Part shown: positions 9,040-18,382 of the stretch, piece after piece | Numbering within the stretch: position 1 is the first letter of the stretch | How the letters are laid out: the number at the start of each line of letters is the position of its first letter | Assembly (NCBI RefSeq): GCF_011378905.1 | Contig: NZ_WTPY01000006.1 | Location: forward strand, 115,682-179,681 | Length of the DNA: 64,000 bases | Reading direction: 5' to 3' | Source of the DNA: Paraglaciecola sp. 20A4 | GTDB lineage: Bacteria > Pseudomonadota > Gammaproteobacteria > Enterobacterales > Alteromonadaceae | Position numbers and translations under genes: made by a program | Notes under the pieces: model-generated | Database searches by the model: none | Told to the model about the DNA's origin: nothing | What the model saw: only the letters and a program-made list of their open reading frames with translations

Positions 9040-9109
9040 TGTTGGTGTGTAGGCCGATTTTTTTAGTGTAAGCACCAATGATTAGTATCACCCGAATAGG
9101 ATAAATTTA

Positions 9110-9421
9110 ATGATTAAAGTCAGCGTATTATACCCAAACAGTGAAACTGCCACCTTCGATATGGATTATTACCTTGCCACACATTTACCCCTTGTTGCTG
9201 AATTAGTCGGTAACGCGCTTGTTTCAGCCCATGCTGATTTAGGTTTAGCAGGCGGTGCGCCAGGTGAAGCACCTGCGTATATTGCTATGGGGCATTTGGT
9301 CTTTGAATCAGTTGAATCATTCCAGCAATCGTTTGGCCCTCATCAAGGGGCGATTTTGGCGGATTTGGTCAATTTCACTAATACGCATCCTACAGTGCAA
9401 ATCAGTGACATAACGCAATAA
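9110..9421 (+). CDS. EthD family protein
   Basis: This 103-residue protein (MIKVSVLYPNSETATFDMDYY, then HLPLVAELVG, ending in a ferredoxin-like dimer motif) matches the EthD family of small alpha/beta-barrel proteins. Members are associated with oxidative breakdown pathways such as ethyl-tert-butyl ether or aromatic polyketide metabolism. The single-domain length is typical. AGGAT lies upstream of the ATG. It is transcribed alone and ends before a strong terminator. Confidence 0.85.
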   Translation: MIKVSVLYPNSETATFDMDYYLATHLPLVAELVGNALVSAHADLGLAGGAPGEAPAYIAMGHLVFESVESFQQSFGPHQGAILADLVNFTNTHPTVQISDITQ

Positions 9422-9480
9422 ATTAAGCTCTTAAATTAGCGCTTAAGTTAAATGCTCGACTTAAAGCAACGTGACGACTA

Positions 9481-9504
9481 AGCCAGCGCCCTCGCTGGCT
9501 TTTT
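9481..9504. terminator. terminator between convergent EthD and nitronate monooxygenase genes
   Basis: AGCCAGCG (9481-9488) pairs exactly with CGCTGGCT (9493-9500) around CCCT, followed by four T residues on the plus strand. Confidence 0.85.
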
Positions 9505-9579
9505 ACTGTCTGAAGGCAAATACTATCCTTTTGGTATCGCGCTAGTGTTTATTAATCAACACTTATTCAGCCCGTATTT

Positions 9580-10545
9580 CTATAGGGATAGCAGTCTTTT
9601 TTTCGCCGCTTCGTACTCAGATGTTAGTCTACTAACAAGATCTTGGGTAGATTGAACTTGCTTGATCGCGTTAATGCCCTGGCCACAGCCCCAAATATCT
9701 TTCCACGCTTTCGCTTTTGAACTACTGCCTGAGCCAAAGTCCATCTTCAAAGGATCGCTTTGGGGTAGGTTATCGGGATCCATGCCCGCCGCTACTATTG
9801 AAGGCTTTAGGTAATTACCATGAACTCCAGTAAATAAATTGGTATATACGATATCGCTAGCGGCGTAATCCACTAAGGCCTGCTTATATGCTTGATCGGC
9901 GTTAGCTTCTTTGGTGGCAATAAAGGCCGACCCGATATAGGCCAAATCAGCGCCCATAGCTTGCGCCGCTAATATGTTTTGGCCTGCAGAAATAGCCCCT
10001 GATAACAAAACAGGCCCATCAAACCACTCTCTCACTTCTTGAATAAAAGCCATGGGTGAAAGGGTGCCAGCATGACCGCCTGCACCGGCCGCTACGCAGA
10101 TAAGACCGTCGGCACCTTTTTCAATCGCTTTTTTGGCAAAGCGATTGTTAATTACGTCGTGTAAACATATTCCGCCATAGGAATGAATCGCGTCAAATAC
10201 CTCTGATCTTGCCCCTAATGAAGTGATGACTATTGGCACTTTGTGTTTTACGCATATTTCTACATCGTGCATTAGTCGGTCATTTGATTTGTGCACTATT
10301 TGATTGACGGCGTATGGGGCAGCTGGAGAGTCTGGGTTAGCTTGATTATAAGCATCTAACTCTTCATTGATTCGGGTCAGCCAGGTGTCTAGCATTGCGG
10401 CTGGACGCGCATTCAATGCGGGGAACGAACCAACGACTCCTGCCTTACACTGGCTGATAACTAATTCTGGCCCTGAAATAATAAATAGTGGAGCGCCCAC
10501 AACGGGGATGGAAAGACGTCCTTGCATGACTTTTGGTATAGACAC
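9580..10545 (-). CDS. nitronate monooxygenase family protein (FMN)
   Basis: The 321-residue TIM-barrel flavoprotein shows the family features VVGAPLFIISGPELVISQCKAG near the start, then GAGGHAG and LLSGAISAGQNILAAQAMGADLAYIGSAFIAT for FMN phosphate binding. Such enzymes oxidise alkyl nitronates such as propionate 3-nitronate; some members are enoyl reductases, so the substrate is not certain. The start is GTG with a weak ribosome site, and no better upstream start exists in frame. An 8-bp inverted repeat lies about 90 bp upstream. Confidence 0.88.
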   Translation of the reverse strand: MSIPKVMQGRLSIPVVGAPLFIISGPELVISQCKAGVVGSFPALNARPAAMLDTWLTRINEELDAYNQANPDSPAAPYAVNQIVHKSNDRLMHDVEICVKHKVPIVITSLGARSEVFDAIHSYGGICLHDVINNRFAKKAIEKGADGLICVAAGAGGHAGTLSPMAFIQEVREWFDGPVLLSGAISAGQNILAAQAMGADLAYIGSAFIATKEANADQAYKQALVDYAASDIVYTNLFTGVHGNYLKPSIVAAGMDPDNLPQSDPLKMDFGSGSSSKAKAWKDIWGCGQGINAIKQVQSTQDLVSRLTSEYEAAKKRLLSL

Positions 10546-10632
10546 TTTATTCTCGATATTTAAATTAGGGGGTATTTAGCAATCTAAATAACCATGGTTA
10601 AACAGCTTAAAGAAGCGACGAAAATTCGATAG

Positions 10633-10659
10633 GTTGTAAAATAACGTTCGATTTACAAC
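10633..10659. promoter_or_regulatory. inverted repeat upstream of nitronate monooxygenase
   Basis: GTTGTAAA (10633-10640) and TTTACAAC (10652-10659) form a perfect 8-bp inverted repeat with an 11-nt spacer, a plausible dimer binding site in the nitronate monooxygenase promoter. Confidence 0.4.
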
Positions 10660-10875
10660 GCATTCCCACATTGGCATAGATCAGCCTATTAATGGTGAAG
10701 CGAAAACGTATACATATCTCAATAGGTCAAACGTCCAACACGGAAAGAGATAAAAAAACAAGCATCACCCTTCAACAACTTCACAGTATATCCGCCTTAA
10801 GAACCGTAAACTAACGATTGAAATTTATACTAATCCATAGTTAGTATTTATTACAAAATGTGTTCTCAAAAAAAG

Positions 10876-11013
10876 GTAACGCAAAAGGAGTTAATTGAGT
10901 CCGGCCTCTCTAGCGTGGTTTAATTTGGCTTACTGAAGTGTGACAAAACCACTGCAATGTTAGATGCTTTCAATTATCGCAGGGACGAGTTGCTGGATTT
11001 ATTCTCTGTTTAA
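10876..11013 (+). pseudogene. possible ORF remnant with one internal stop
   Basis: The frame reads VTQKELIESGLSSVV, a stop at 10921-10923, then FGLLKCDKTTAMLDAF and NYRRDELLDLFSV to a stop at 11011-11013. Its residue composition looks protein-like, but I recognise no family. It may be the end of a lost regulator, or chance. Confidence 0.2.
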
Positions 11014-11240
11014 GTTGTGAACGTCTAGGGGCAATACACTGTCCACGGGTATTTATTTATCGGTACTTGCTGGAGGTTTAGTCAAATCTAATCGGTAATG
11101 GCCCCTGTAGATATATTCCCCACGTTATAAATACCCATCATCAGATGAAATTATCCATTGTTACTTGTATCGATAATAATTGCATTTGCTCATCACGAGG
11201 CACTTTGCCGCATCAGATGAAAACATAGGTAACTATTTTT

Positions 11241-11663
11241 ATGACGAGTAAAGAACAAGCCATTGAAAAGATAAATCATCATGCTCCAATGTTCATAGGT
11301 TTACTGGGTGGAAAGCTAGTTGATTTTGATGCTGAAAAAGATGCATGCCGGTTTGAATTCAATATTGGCACGGATTACTGCCATTCTATAGACGTTGTGC
11401 AGGGTGGCTTCGTTACCGCCATGCTTGATACTGTGATGAGCCATGCGGTGATGGCCCTAAATAGAGATATAACCAATATTTCCTCGTTGGAAATAAAAAC
11501 GACGTACCTGGAGCCAACGCGTGCAGGTAAATTACGAGTTGAAGGTTGGGCGGTAAAAAAAGGCTATAAAGTTGCCTTTATGGAAGGGCGAATCTATAAC
11601 GAAAACAATGTGCTAACCGCCACCGCGAGTTCGGTGGCCAAGCTTTCCAGAGCACCTAAATAA
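11241..11663 (+). CDS. PaaI-type hotdog thioesterase
   Basis: The 140-residue single hotdog-domain protein carries HSIDVVQGGFVTAMLDTVM, with the Gly-Gly and acidic residue on the central helix typical of PaaI/YdiI thioesterases, and a second strand SSLEIKTTYLEPTRAGKL. It would hydrolyse an acyl- or aryl-CoA in the cytoplasm. It is monocistronic, with the start ATG after AGGT. The nearby CoA-dependent catabolic genes make a housekeeping role in CoA release likely; the substrate is not known. Confidence 0.88.
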   Translation: MTSKEQAIEKINHHAPMFIGLLGGKLVDFDAEKDACRFEFNIGTDYCHSIDVVQGGFVTAMLDTVMSHAVMALNRDITNISSLEIKTTYLEPTRAGKLRVEGWAVKKGYKVAFMEGRIYNENNVLTATASSVAKLSRAPK

Positions 11664-11755
11664 CGTAAAAGTCAAAGCGCGACAAAGTGCCGAAACGAGC
11701 GAAAAAAGTGCGATAAAACCCTGCGAAATGTAGATAGGCACTTTTTGCTAGTCTT

Positions 11756-12001
11756 GTTAAGTAACCTGAATACTGGATAAGCCGAGCCTCTCGATAACGC
11801 TTTTTTTGTGCCAAGCTGCGTTGGATTGTCTAGCAATAACACGTTATTACGTACGCCAATCCGCCTTGCTATGCGCGAAAAATTTCGTCACCGAGTAAGC
11901 TTTAGAGTAAAATAACTTGGATGTGAATTTGTAAGCCATTGAATTATAATCTTAAATTCCATTGGAGCGACACTTCTTATCCAGAACTCAGGTTAAGTAA
12001 C
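11756..12001. mobile_element. MITE-like element with TIRs and 10-bp target duplication
   Basis: Terminal inverted repeats CTGAATACTGGATAAG (11766-11781) and CTTATCCAGAACTCAG (11976-11991) match at 14 of 16 positions. They are flanked by identical 10-bp direct repeats GTTAAGTAAC at 11756-11765 and 11992-12001, as expected for a target-site duplication. The 226-bp interior has no long ORF and contains a nested hairpin (GGATTG/CAATCC at 11823 and 11857, with AATAAC/GTTATT inside). It is non-autonomous and would need a transposase elsewhere. Target-duplication size fits an IS4-like parent, but that is a guess. Confidence 0.8.
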
Positions 12002-12052
12002 AAGCTTAATACGCACTGTCGGCAAGCATACTAACTACTGAAAAGAATATGC

Positions 12053-12514
12053 TTAAAGAGCAACCTCACGAGTTTGTTTACTACGCACTTGTTTACTACT
12101 AATAAGACAAGCTCGCGTTTGGTCGTAAATAAGGTTAAACATAAACGCGTAAAAAGTGATGAAAAGCGTTACGCCTATGTCCATCAATAGTGCTTGCCAT
12201 AAGCCAATGTTAAGTATGTACGCCATGACCGGAATGGTGAAAATCAACAGTCCTCCTTGAAACAGAATCACGTGAAAAAGACGCAATACGAACGAGCGCT
12301 TTTCTTTGGCGCCAGTGGCAAAACGGTCAAAATACCAATTGAAAATAAAATTCCAACCCATCGCAATGGTCGCCACAGTTATCATCGTTCCTGATAGTGC
12401 TGATACCGGATGTTCAGTAAATACGATTAAGCCAATAATAGATAGCGTGACGGCCAGCACTTCAAACAAAATCGCTTGAAATATGCGTTCTGGTGTACTC
12501 ATTTTTACATTCAT
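12053..12514 (-). CDS. PACE-family efflux transporter (AceI-like)
   Basis: The 153-residue membrane protein has four predicted helices in two tandem repeats of the bacterial transmembrane pair domain. The first helix has PERIFQAILFE, with E18 placed like the functional glutamate of AceI, and the repeats carry the conserved WNFIFNWYFDR and R-x-FHVILFQGG elements. Known family members export chlorhexidine and other biocides, and some export short-chain diamines, which may be the natural substrates. A LysR regulator is divergently transcribed, the arrangement known for aceI/aceR. Confidence 0.9.
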   Translation of the reverse strand: MNVKMSTPERIFQAILFEVLAVTLSIIGLIVFTEHPVSALSGTMITVATIAMGWNFIFNWYFDRFATGAKEKRSFVLRLFHVILFQGGLLIFTIPVMAYILNIGLWQALLMDIGVTLFITFYAFMFNLIYDQTRACLISSKQVRSKQTREVAL

Positions 12515-12594
12515 AAAACCTCTCTTTTAATCACTGAATTACCTTAATAGGGACGGGATTATGACAGGCTGGAAAGCAAGAGAAAGTTAATAGC

Positions 12595-12611
12595 TATCAC
12601 ATAGTGTGATA
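12595..12611. promoter_or_regulatory. LysR-type operator between PACE and lysR genes
   Basis: TATCACA-TAG-TGTGATA is a perfect 7-3-7 palindrome in the divergent promoter and contains the T-N11-A pattern of LysR sites. It overlaps the earliest possible GTG of the regulator frame, which supports the later ATG start. Confidence 0.65.
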
Positions 12612-12647
12612 AGGTTGGAGGGTGTACTTCAATTAAATAAGAGTGTT

Positions 12648-13568
12648 ATGTACAGCTTCGAGCAGCTAAAAATCTTTATCACAGTCGTTGAAACTGGTTC
12701 GTTCTCTGGTGCTGCGCGTAAGTTAAAGCGTGCTCAATCTGGGGTGAGCCAGGCCATTTCAAACCTTGAAATAGCGATTAACCAAGATTTATTCACCCGG
12801 AATAAAAATGTGCCAACGCTAACAAGCAGTGGCAAAGCACTCCTTCCCGTTGCTTATTCAATATTGGATCAACAAAATTACTTTGATCAAAAAGTTGAAG
12901 CATTATCAAAACACTATGAGCACGAATTGATTATCGCCATTGACGAAAGTTTAAATCACTCAGGGTTTGTGCAAATCATTTCAATACTCGCGGATGAATA
13001 CCCTATAACAAGTTTTGAAATAATCTCCGCGTCGACCTACGACATCGAATCGTTAGTAAGAGAAGGTAAAGCACAAGTAGGAATAGTCTACGCCGACGGG
13101 GAGCTAAAGGCTGATATGGACTTCTTCTTGTTGGGCCAAGCTAGGTTTCTCACTATTGCTTCACCGCAGCATGAACTGGCTAAATTGCCCGTGGTGCAAA
13201 GTAGTGACTTAACGTCTTATCGCCAGTGTGCACATCGTAGTGCTGAGCAAAAAGAGTTGTGGTTCAGTTATAGCATCAGCGCAAAGGTCTGGTATGCCAA
13301 TACCCATCAAACACTGATCGATTTAGTTATCAATGGCATTGGCTGGGCGCTTGTGCCCGAACTTGCGGTGAAACAGCATATTAAGCAAGGTGATGTGGTT
13401 GTACTGCCTGTTACCCACGAGCATGATGGCTGGTTAACGTCTGTGGGGTGTTTAATATCAAGAAGTCAGGCTGGCGGCCCAGTATTGGATAGGCTTAAGC
13501 TGTTACTGCAAAAAAATGTGCTCGCCAAAGACAGTTGGAAATCAAAGGGCGCGATAACGCATTCTTAA
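12648..13568 (+). CDS. LysR-family transcriptional regulator
   Basis: The 306-residue protein starts MYSFEQLKIFITVVETGSFS, with the N-terminal winged helix-turn-helix AARKLKRAQSGVSQAISNLE and a periplasmic-binding-like effector domain after residue 90. The ATG at 12648 is preferred over a GTG at 12606 because the family always begins close to the helix and the earlier start overlaps the operator palindrome. It likely controls the divergent PACE efflux gene and itself, with an amine or biocide as effector by analogy with AceR. Confidence 0.9.
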   Translation: MYSFEQLKIFITVVETGSFSGAARKLKRAQSGVSQAISNLEIAINQDLFTRNKNVPTLTSSGKALLPVAYSILDQQNYFDQKVEALSKHYEHELIIAIDESLNHSGFVQIISILADEYPITSFEIISASTYDIESLVREGKAQVGIVYADGELKADMDFFLLGQARFLTIASPQHELAKLPVVQSSDLTSYRQCAHRSAEQKELWFSYSISAKVWYANTHQTLIDLVINGIGWALVPELAVKQHIKQGDVVVLPVTHEHDGWLTSVGCLISRSQAGGPVLDRLKLLLQKNVLAKDSWKSKGAITHS

Positions 13569-13803
13569 AGCAAATGTACTGAATATGTCGCGATGTCATT
13601 GTTGCCAGTGATTCAGGTTTGCGCTTTTTTATGGTGAGCTTTGCTCACCGATCCTGGACGTCATATTAATATTGATGATGGCATGTGATTTTAAAGACCT
13701 ATTTCATTTGCGCCTAATCTAGGGGTAAGATCCCTAATCAAGCAGCAGCCTATTCGAAACTTAGTTTGTCAATCCATACGCAATTCATCATGGAGAAGAA
13801 CCT

Positions 13804-14682
13804 ATGACTCAGCGCCAACCTATAAATCACCGCATAACGTTACATTCAGGTATGAAAAATAGCATTACTTTGAATGTATGTGAATGGCAGGGCAGTGGGC
13901 CGCCTGTATTACTGGTGCACGCCGCTGGGTTTCACGCGCGCGTATGGGATAAAGTGATAGCGCAATTGGGTGACAGGCATGTGTACGCAGTTGATTTACG
14001 TAATCATGGCTTAAGCGATAACTCGACACCACCATACAGCTTTCAGCTATTTGGCGATGATCTTATCGCGTTGATCGAAACCCTAGATTTGAGCGACATC
14101 ACAGCTTGTGGGCACTCAATGGGCGGGCATGTGGTTTTACAAGCAGCGGTGAAATTACCCAGTCGCTTTAAGCATATTTTGTTATTAGATCCTGTTGTTT
14201 TCACCCCAGATTCTCCCGATCCATTGCAAACAGATCCGGCAAAAAGTCCTATAGCCTCAAGGCGCAACGACTGGACGTCCGCAGATGAAATGTTTGCGCG
14301 CTTTAGTAGCCGCCCGCCTTTTAGTGATTGGGATCCACAAGTGTTAAGAGACTATTGCGAATATGGCCTTTTGCCAAAAAGCGACAGTGAGCTGTTTGAG
14401 CTAGCTTGCCCGCCAGTGTGCGAGGCGGCGATTTACCAAAGTTATGGCAACGGTTTACTGCTTGAGCATTTATCCTCAATTACCGCGACGGTAAAAATAT
14501 TGCGGGTAAAAGAACGCACGCCAGACGACGCGCCTTTTGATTTTCGCCCGTCTGCCACATACAAGGGCTTAGTCGACTTAATACCAAAAGCAACAGAAAC
14601 CTACTTGCCCAACCATACGCATTTTATCCCCATGGAAGATCCTTATTTAGTGGCTCGAAAAATTGAAGAGCTAGTAGTATAA
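13804..14682 (+). CDS. alpha/beta-fold hydrolase
   Basis: The 292-residue protein has the hydrolase core: VLLVHAAGFHARVWD with the oxyanion region, VYAVDLRNHGLSDNS, the nucleophile elbow GHSMGG and a late His in NHTHFIPMEDP that fits the catalytic triad. GGAG lies 8 nt before the ATG. It is monocistronic, with 235 bp of non-coding sequence upstream. The closest functional types are epoxide hydrolases, haloperoxidase-like and C-C hydrolases; the sequence does not decide among them. Confidence 0.87.
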   Translation: MTQRQPINHRITLHSGMKNSITLNVCEWQGSGPPVLLVHAAGFHARVWDKVIAQLGDRHVYAVDLRNHGLSDNSTPPYSFQLFGDDLIALIETLDLSDITACGHSMGGHVVLQAAVKLPSRFKHILLLDPVVFTPDSPDPLQTDPAKSPIASRRNDWTSADEMFARFSSRPPFSDWDPQVLRDYCEYGLLPKSDSELFELACPPVCEAAIYQSYGNGLLLEHLSSITATVKILRVKERTPDDAPFDFRPSATYKGLVDLIPKATETYLPNHTHFIPMEDPYLVARKIEELVV

Positions 14683-14818
14683 AAAACCGTCCTACCAATG
14701 TTTACGGCTAAAAATTGCCGTTTAGTATTAGTCATTAGTCAGTAAATTTCATTTGGCTGACTGGCGAAAAGTAGCTAAAGTGCCGGTTTACTGATTGTAT
14801 ATCATAGGATCTTCCACC

Positions 14819-16033
14819 ATGCCTGATGGGCAAACCCAGCGCTCAATGCCACTTTCACCACCACTCTTATCATCACTCTCACCATTTAGTGTTTATCAGT
14901 CTCAACTGGGTAAAACTTTGATTGAAGATGCTAGTCAGCGCCAAGCAATTGAAGCGCTTGATGGTCTTTATCATCAGCTTATGAAGCCAAACCAAAGCGG
15001 GCCTTCACAAGTCAAAGGGCTTTATTTGTGGGGAGATGTGGGGCGGGGGAAAACATTTTTAATGGACTTGTTCTACGATTGCTTGCCGCAAAAAGGGAAG
15101 TTACGACTGCATTTCCATCGCTTTATGGCACGTATTCACCAAGCGCTTAAAGAACAAACCGGTCAGGAAGATCCCTTGGTACGCGTCGCTAAAGAACTGG
15201 CTAAAGATTACCGCGTCGTATGTTTTGACGAGTTTTTTGTTTCTGATATTGGCGATGCCATGATCCTAGCAGGATTATTTGCAAGCTTGTTTAAAGAAGG
15301 CATAGTGTTAGTCGCTACGTCGAATATACCCATAGAGCGTTTATACGAAAATGGTTTAGCACGGCATAAGTTTCTGCCCTTCATTGCTCTGTTGCAGCAG
15401 CATACACATATGCTTCATCTTGCTGGTGAGCAAGATCACCGTTTACATCAATTACATGCACAGCAGAGTGAGGCCTTATTCAGCGCGGCATCCAAATATA
15501 TTGGCAATACTGCCAAAATGGATTTTGCGGCTATTTTTTCTGGTATTAACCAAGTATCTGGCTCAGTAAAGATTAACAATACCAGCGTACATATTTGCCA
15601 TCGGGATATTCCCGTTGTGGCTGCCACCGACACGAATGCAGAAAATACTGTGGCATGGTTCGACTTTTACGCCTTATGTGAAGGTCCTCGTTCACAACTT
15701 GATTATATGGAGATTGCTACTCGCTTTAACATTGTAATGTTAAGTGGTGTGCCGCAATTAGGTGGGCAAGTTAGGGGATGGATTAAAGCTCGTGGTACCG
15801 AAGATGGAACCGGTGAAAACCAAGCTACCGTTACCGGAGAGCGTATTTTATCTTATGCTGCGAACGATGATATCGCGCGACGTTTTATTAGCTTGATTGA
15901 TGAGTTATATGATCAAAAAGTTAGGCTATATTTAAGCTGTGATGTGCCGTTGGCAGAATTATATCTTGAAGGTGCGCTTATTTTTGAATTCCGTCGAACG
16001 TATAGTCGTTTAATCGAAATGAGTCAGGAATAA
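14819..16033 (+). CDS. zapE: AFG1-family ATPase, ZapE-like
   Basis: The 404-residue protein has FSVYQSQLGKTL near the start, Walker A GDVGRGKT, KLRLHFHRFM, Walker B VVCFDEFFVSDIGDAM and VATSNIPIERLYENGL, all characteristic of AFG1/ZapE. ZapE binds FtsZ and affects constriction under stress. I place the start at the ATG at 14819 because AGGAT lies 8 nt upstream; an in-frame TTG at 14795 is less likely. The neighbours are unrelated. It may be a second AFG1 paralogue rather than the housekeeping copy, which this window cannot settle. Confidence 0.88.
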   Translation: MPDGQTQRSMPLSPPLLSSLSPFSVYQSQLGKTLIEDASQRQAIEALDGLYHQLMKPNQSGPSQVKGLYLWGDVGRGKTFLMDLFYDCLPQKGKLRLHFHRFMARIHQALKEQTGQEDPLVRVAKELAKDYRVVCFDEFFVSDIGDAMILAGLFASLFKEGIVLVATSNIPIERLYENGLARHKFLPFIALLQQHTHMLHLAGEQDHRLHQLHAQQSEALFSAASKYIGNTAKMDFAAIFSGINQVSGSVKINNTSVHICHRDIPVVAATDTNAENTVAWFDFYALCEGPRSQLDYMEIATRFNIVMLSGVPQLGGQVRGWIKARGTEDGTGENQATVTGERILSYAANDDIARRFISLIDELYDQKVRLYLSCDVPLAELYLEGALIFEFRRTYSRLIEMSQE

Positions 16034-16298
16034 TCCTCGTTGTTTAGCGTTTAAATTTATTACTGATAAATGGGTGTATGATTAGGTAACCAAAAAAAGC
16101 GGTCAATCGTCACATTGACGAATAATGCTGGATTTTTGCCTGAATTAAAAATGGACGATGATGCAGTTCTACTTTGATAATTTCGTTGCCCTTCGATGAT
16201 ATGACGTATGTTATTTTAGCGCCTAATATTTGCAGGCGGCTTGAATAAAATAAGGTGTAGTAAAGATTTATTATCCGACGACAGGCGAATATCAAATT

Positions 16299-18233
16299 AT
16301 GCTTCAAAAGGATGAACTTAAAACAGCAGTGTGGATTTTCGATATAGATAAATCGTGCATTGTCTGGGCAAATCAATCAGCACTTGATTGGTGGGAAAGT
16401 CCGAGTCTTGAGGAATTACAATCGCGAAACTTTGAGGAAGGGGCATCTCAAGCAGTTAAAGATGGTCTTAGAGAATATCAAAATAAGTTTTACAATAATG
16501 AGAGTCTTATCGAATTATGGCACTTTTCGCCTAACGGAATAGATAAGAAAGCGTATTGTTGGTTGTCAGGCATTCGGTTAGCCGATAATCGTATGGGTAT
16601 GCAGGTGGAAGCAACCCCCTCAAATATAATCCCCGAATCTTTTCATGCTAATGCCATTGCCATTATGGCGACATTTGATATGCAGGGTTGTTTTCAAAGC
16701 TGTAATCCGCCGTTTAGCAGCGAATTTGGCAACGTGCGACCAAGCTTATCTCATTTACTCTGCAAGCCCGAATTATTAGCTGTCATAAAACACAGTCTCA
16801 GCAAAAAACAAAAATATGAGACGGATTTGCTACTCCACGCATTGGCTGGCGATACGTGGTTTAGGGCCTCTTTTAGCGCGTCAAAAGACACGGAAAATAA
16901 TGCATCGATGTTATGTCAATTACACAATATAGATGAACGAAAAAAACGTGAGTTTCTACTGTTAGAACAAGCCCATACAGACTCATTAACCGGATTACTT
17001 AATCGTCGGGGGTTTAGTGTCATAATTCAGCCCAAACTGACGGCCGAACAAAATATCGTGATTTTCTATATTGATCTTGACGGTTTTAAAATGATTAACG
17101 ATTCTCTTGGCCATCAAACCGGAGATTTAGTCCTACAACAAGTGGCCACTCGATTAATGGCACTTGAGTTTGCTGCTTTAGATTGTTGTCGTTTTGGTGG
17201 AGATGAATTTGTTGTTGCCTTACCCAATATCAATCGTGCGTTAAATATTGATGAAATTGCGCAATCGATTGTTAATACATTATCAGTTCCTTATGAGGAC
17301 GATAATGGCAGTTTGCTCGCTATTTCAGCGAGCCTTGGAGTGGCAAGATGCCCTGACGATAGTGACGACTTAGTTGAACTAATACGTTTTGCAGACGCCG
17401 CAATGTACTGCTCCAAGAAACGAGGTAAAAAACGCTCGACTATTTTCATTGCCGGTATGGAAAAAGAAATTTTGCGCAAAAGCAGAGTGACTCAGCAGCT
17501 AAATAAAGCGATTGAAAAAGGTGAATTATCATTGCATTATCAGACTATTATCGATCCTTACGATAACAGTATCTATTCGTTTGAAGCGTTGCTTCGGTGG
17601 TTTAATCCAGAACTAGGACATGTATCACCTCAAGAGCTTATTGACGTCGCCGAGCGCACTGGCTTGATCCATGAAATAGAAAATTGGGTTATAAACACCG
17701 CTATTTCCAGTTTGGGCAGGCTAAGACAGTATACCAATAGCCAAGCTCGCATTGCGGTTAATATCTCGAGTATCCATTTGGTAGATAAGGGACTGACACC
17801 CTATTTATTGTCCACTTTGTGCAAACACCGCCTAAGCCCTAGGGATCTTATTATTGAAATTACCGAAAGTGTACTGTTAGATGATTTAGACAGTACCAAC
17901 AATCCGGTGACCGCTATTTCTTCAACAGGTATAAATATCAGTATTGATGATTTTGGTACTGGTTATTCGTCATTGGCTTATTTGCAAAAAATTAAAGCGA
18001 CATCTGTGAAAATAGATAAAGCATTTGTTAATGACGACGGGAACTTGGTTGAAACCTTAAGTGCAATAAATAATGTTATTGTTTCATTAGGCATGCGCTC
18101 CGTAGTAGAAGGCATCGAGACTGAGCAACAAGCCAACAGTGCAAAAAAAGCAGGCATCGCGCTACAACAAGGTTATTGGTACACAAAGCCGAAACCTTTA
18201 GATGCGTATAAGGAACCTAAACACCATAAATAG
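16299..18233 (+). CDS. PAS-like GGDEF-EAL cyclic-di-GMP protein
   Basis: The 644-residue cytoplasmic protein has an N-terminal PAS-like sensor region (residues 1-220, with VWIFDIDKSCIVWANQSAL), a GGDEF domain with intact RFGGDEF at 299-304 and an EAL domain opening with EALLRW at 429-434. The EAL catalytic elements are present: VNISSIHL, IIEITES, SIDDFGTGYSSL and VVEGIETEQQ. Both synthesis and hydrolysis of cyclic-di-GMP are possible; no RxxD inhibitory site precedes the GGDEF. No membrane segment is visible. It stands alone between a non-coding stretch and a terminator. Confidence 0.92.
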   Translation: MLQKDELKTAVWIFDIDKSCIVWANQSALDWWESPSLEELQSRNFEEGASQAVKDGLREYQNKFYNNESLIELWHFSPNGIDKKAYCWLSGIRLADNRMGMQVEATPSNIIPESFHANAIAIMATFDMQGCFQSCNPPFSSEFGNVRPSLSHLLCKPELLAVIKHSLSKKQKYETDLLLHALAGDTWFRASFSASKDTENNASMLCQLHNIDERKKREFLLLEQAHTDSLTGLLNRRGFSVIIQPKLTAEQNIVIFYIDLDGFKMINDSLGHQTGDLVLQQVATRLMALEFAALDCCRFGGDEFVVALPNINRALNIDEIAQSIVNTLSVPYEDDNGSLLAISASLGVARCPDDSDDLVELIRFADAAMYCSKKRGKKRSTIFIAGMEKEILRKSRVTQQLNKAIEKGELSLHYQTIIDPYDNSIYSFEALLRWFNPELGHVSPQELIDVAERTGLIHEIENWVINTAISSLGRLRQYTNSQARIAVNISSIHLVDKGLTPYLLSTLCKHRLSPRDLIIEITESVLLDDLDSTNNPVTAISSTGINISIDDFGTGYSSLAYLQKIKATSVKIDKAFVNDDGNLVETLSAINNVIVSLGMRSVVEGIETEQQANSAKKAGIALQQGYWYTKPKPLDAYKEPKHHK

Positions 18234-18331
18234 ACCATAATGCTGCAACTGTAACATCAACTATATTGTTATTTATTTCTTGTAAAATATTAGCCGATTT
18301 CTACCGTAGAAAAGTTCGTGGGAATAACGCG

Positions 18332-18357
18332 AAAACGGAGCGCTTGGCTCCGTTTTT
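18332..18357. terminator. bidirectional terminator between convergent genes
   Basis: AAAACGGAGC (18332-18341) pairs with GCTCCGTTTT (18347-18356) around 5 nt, with T-runs at the 3' side on both strands. Confidence 0.88.
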
Positions 18358-18382
18358 AACCTTATGTTTGTGGGTTTAAATG

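Larger units (their letters stand above)
10546..11240. other. 695-bp intergenic region with operator-like and direct repeats
   Basis: The stretch separates the nitronate monooxygenase from the thioesterase gene. I see an inverted repeat at 10633-10659, a possible broken reading frame at 10876-11013 and a 12-bp direct repeat CATCAGATGAAA at 11139-11150 and 11211-11222, the second copy about 20 bp before the thioesterase start. Nothing else is recognisable. Confidence 0.5.

Noticed and set aside
13633-13649. Perfect 7-bp hairpin GGTGAGC-TTT-GCTCACC after the LysR gene
   Set aside because: The T-run lies before the hairpin, not after it, so it does not work as a terminator on either strand; chance or minor structure.
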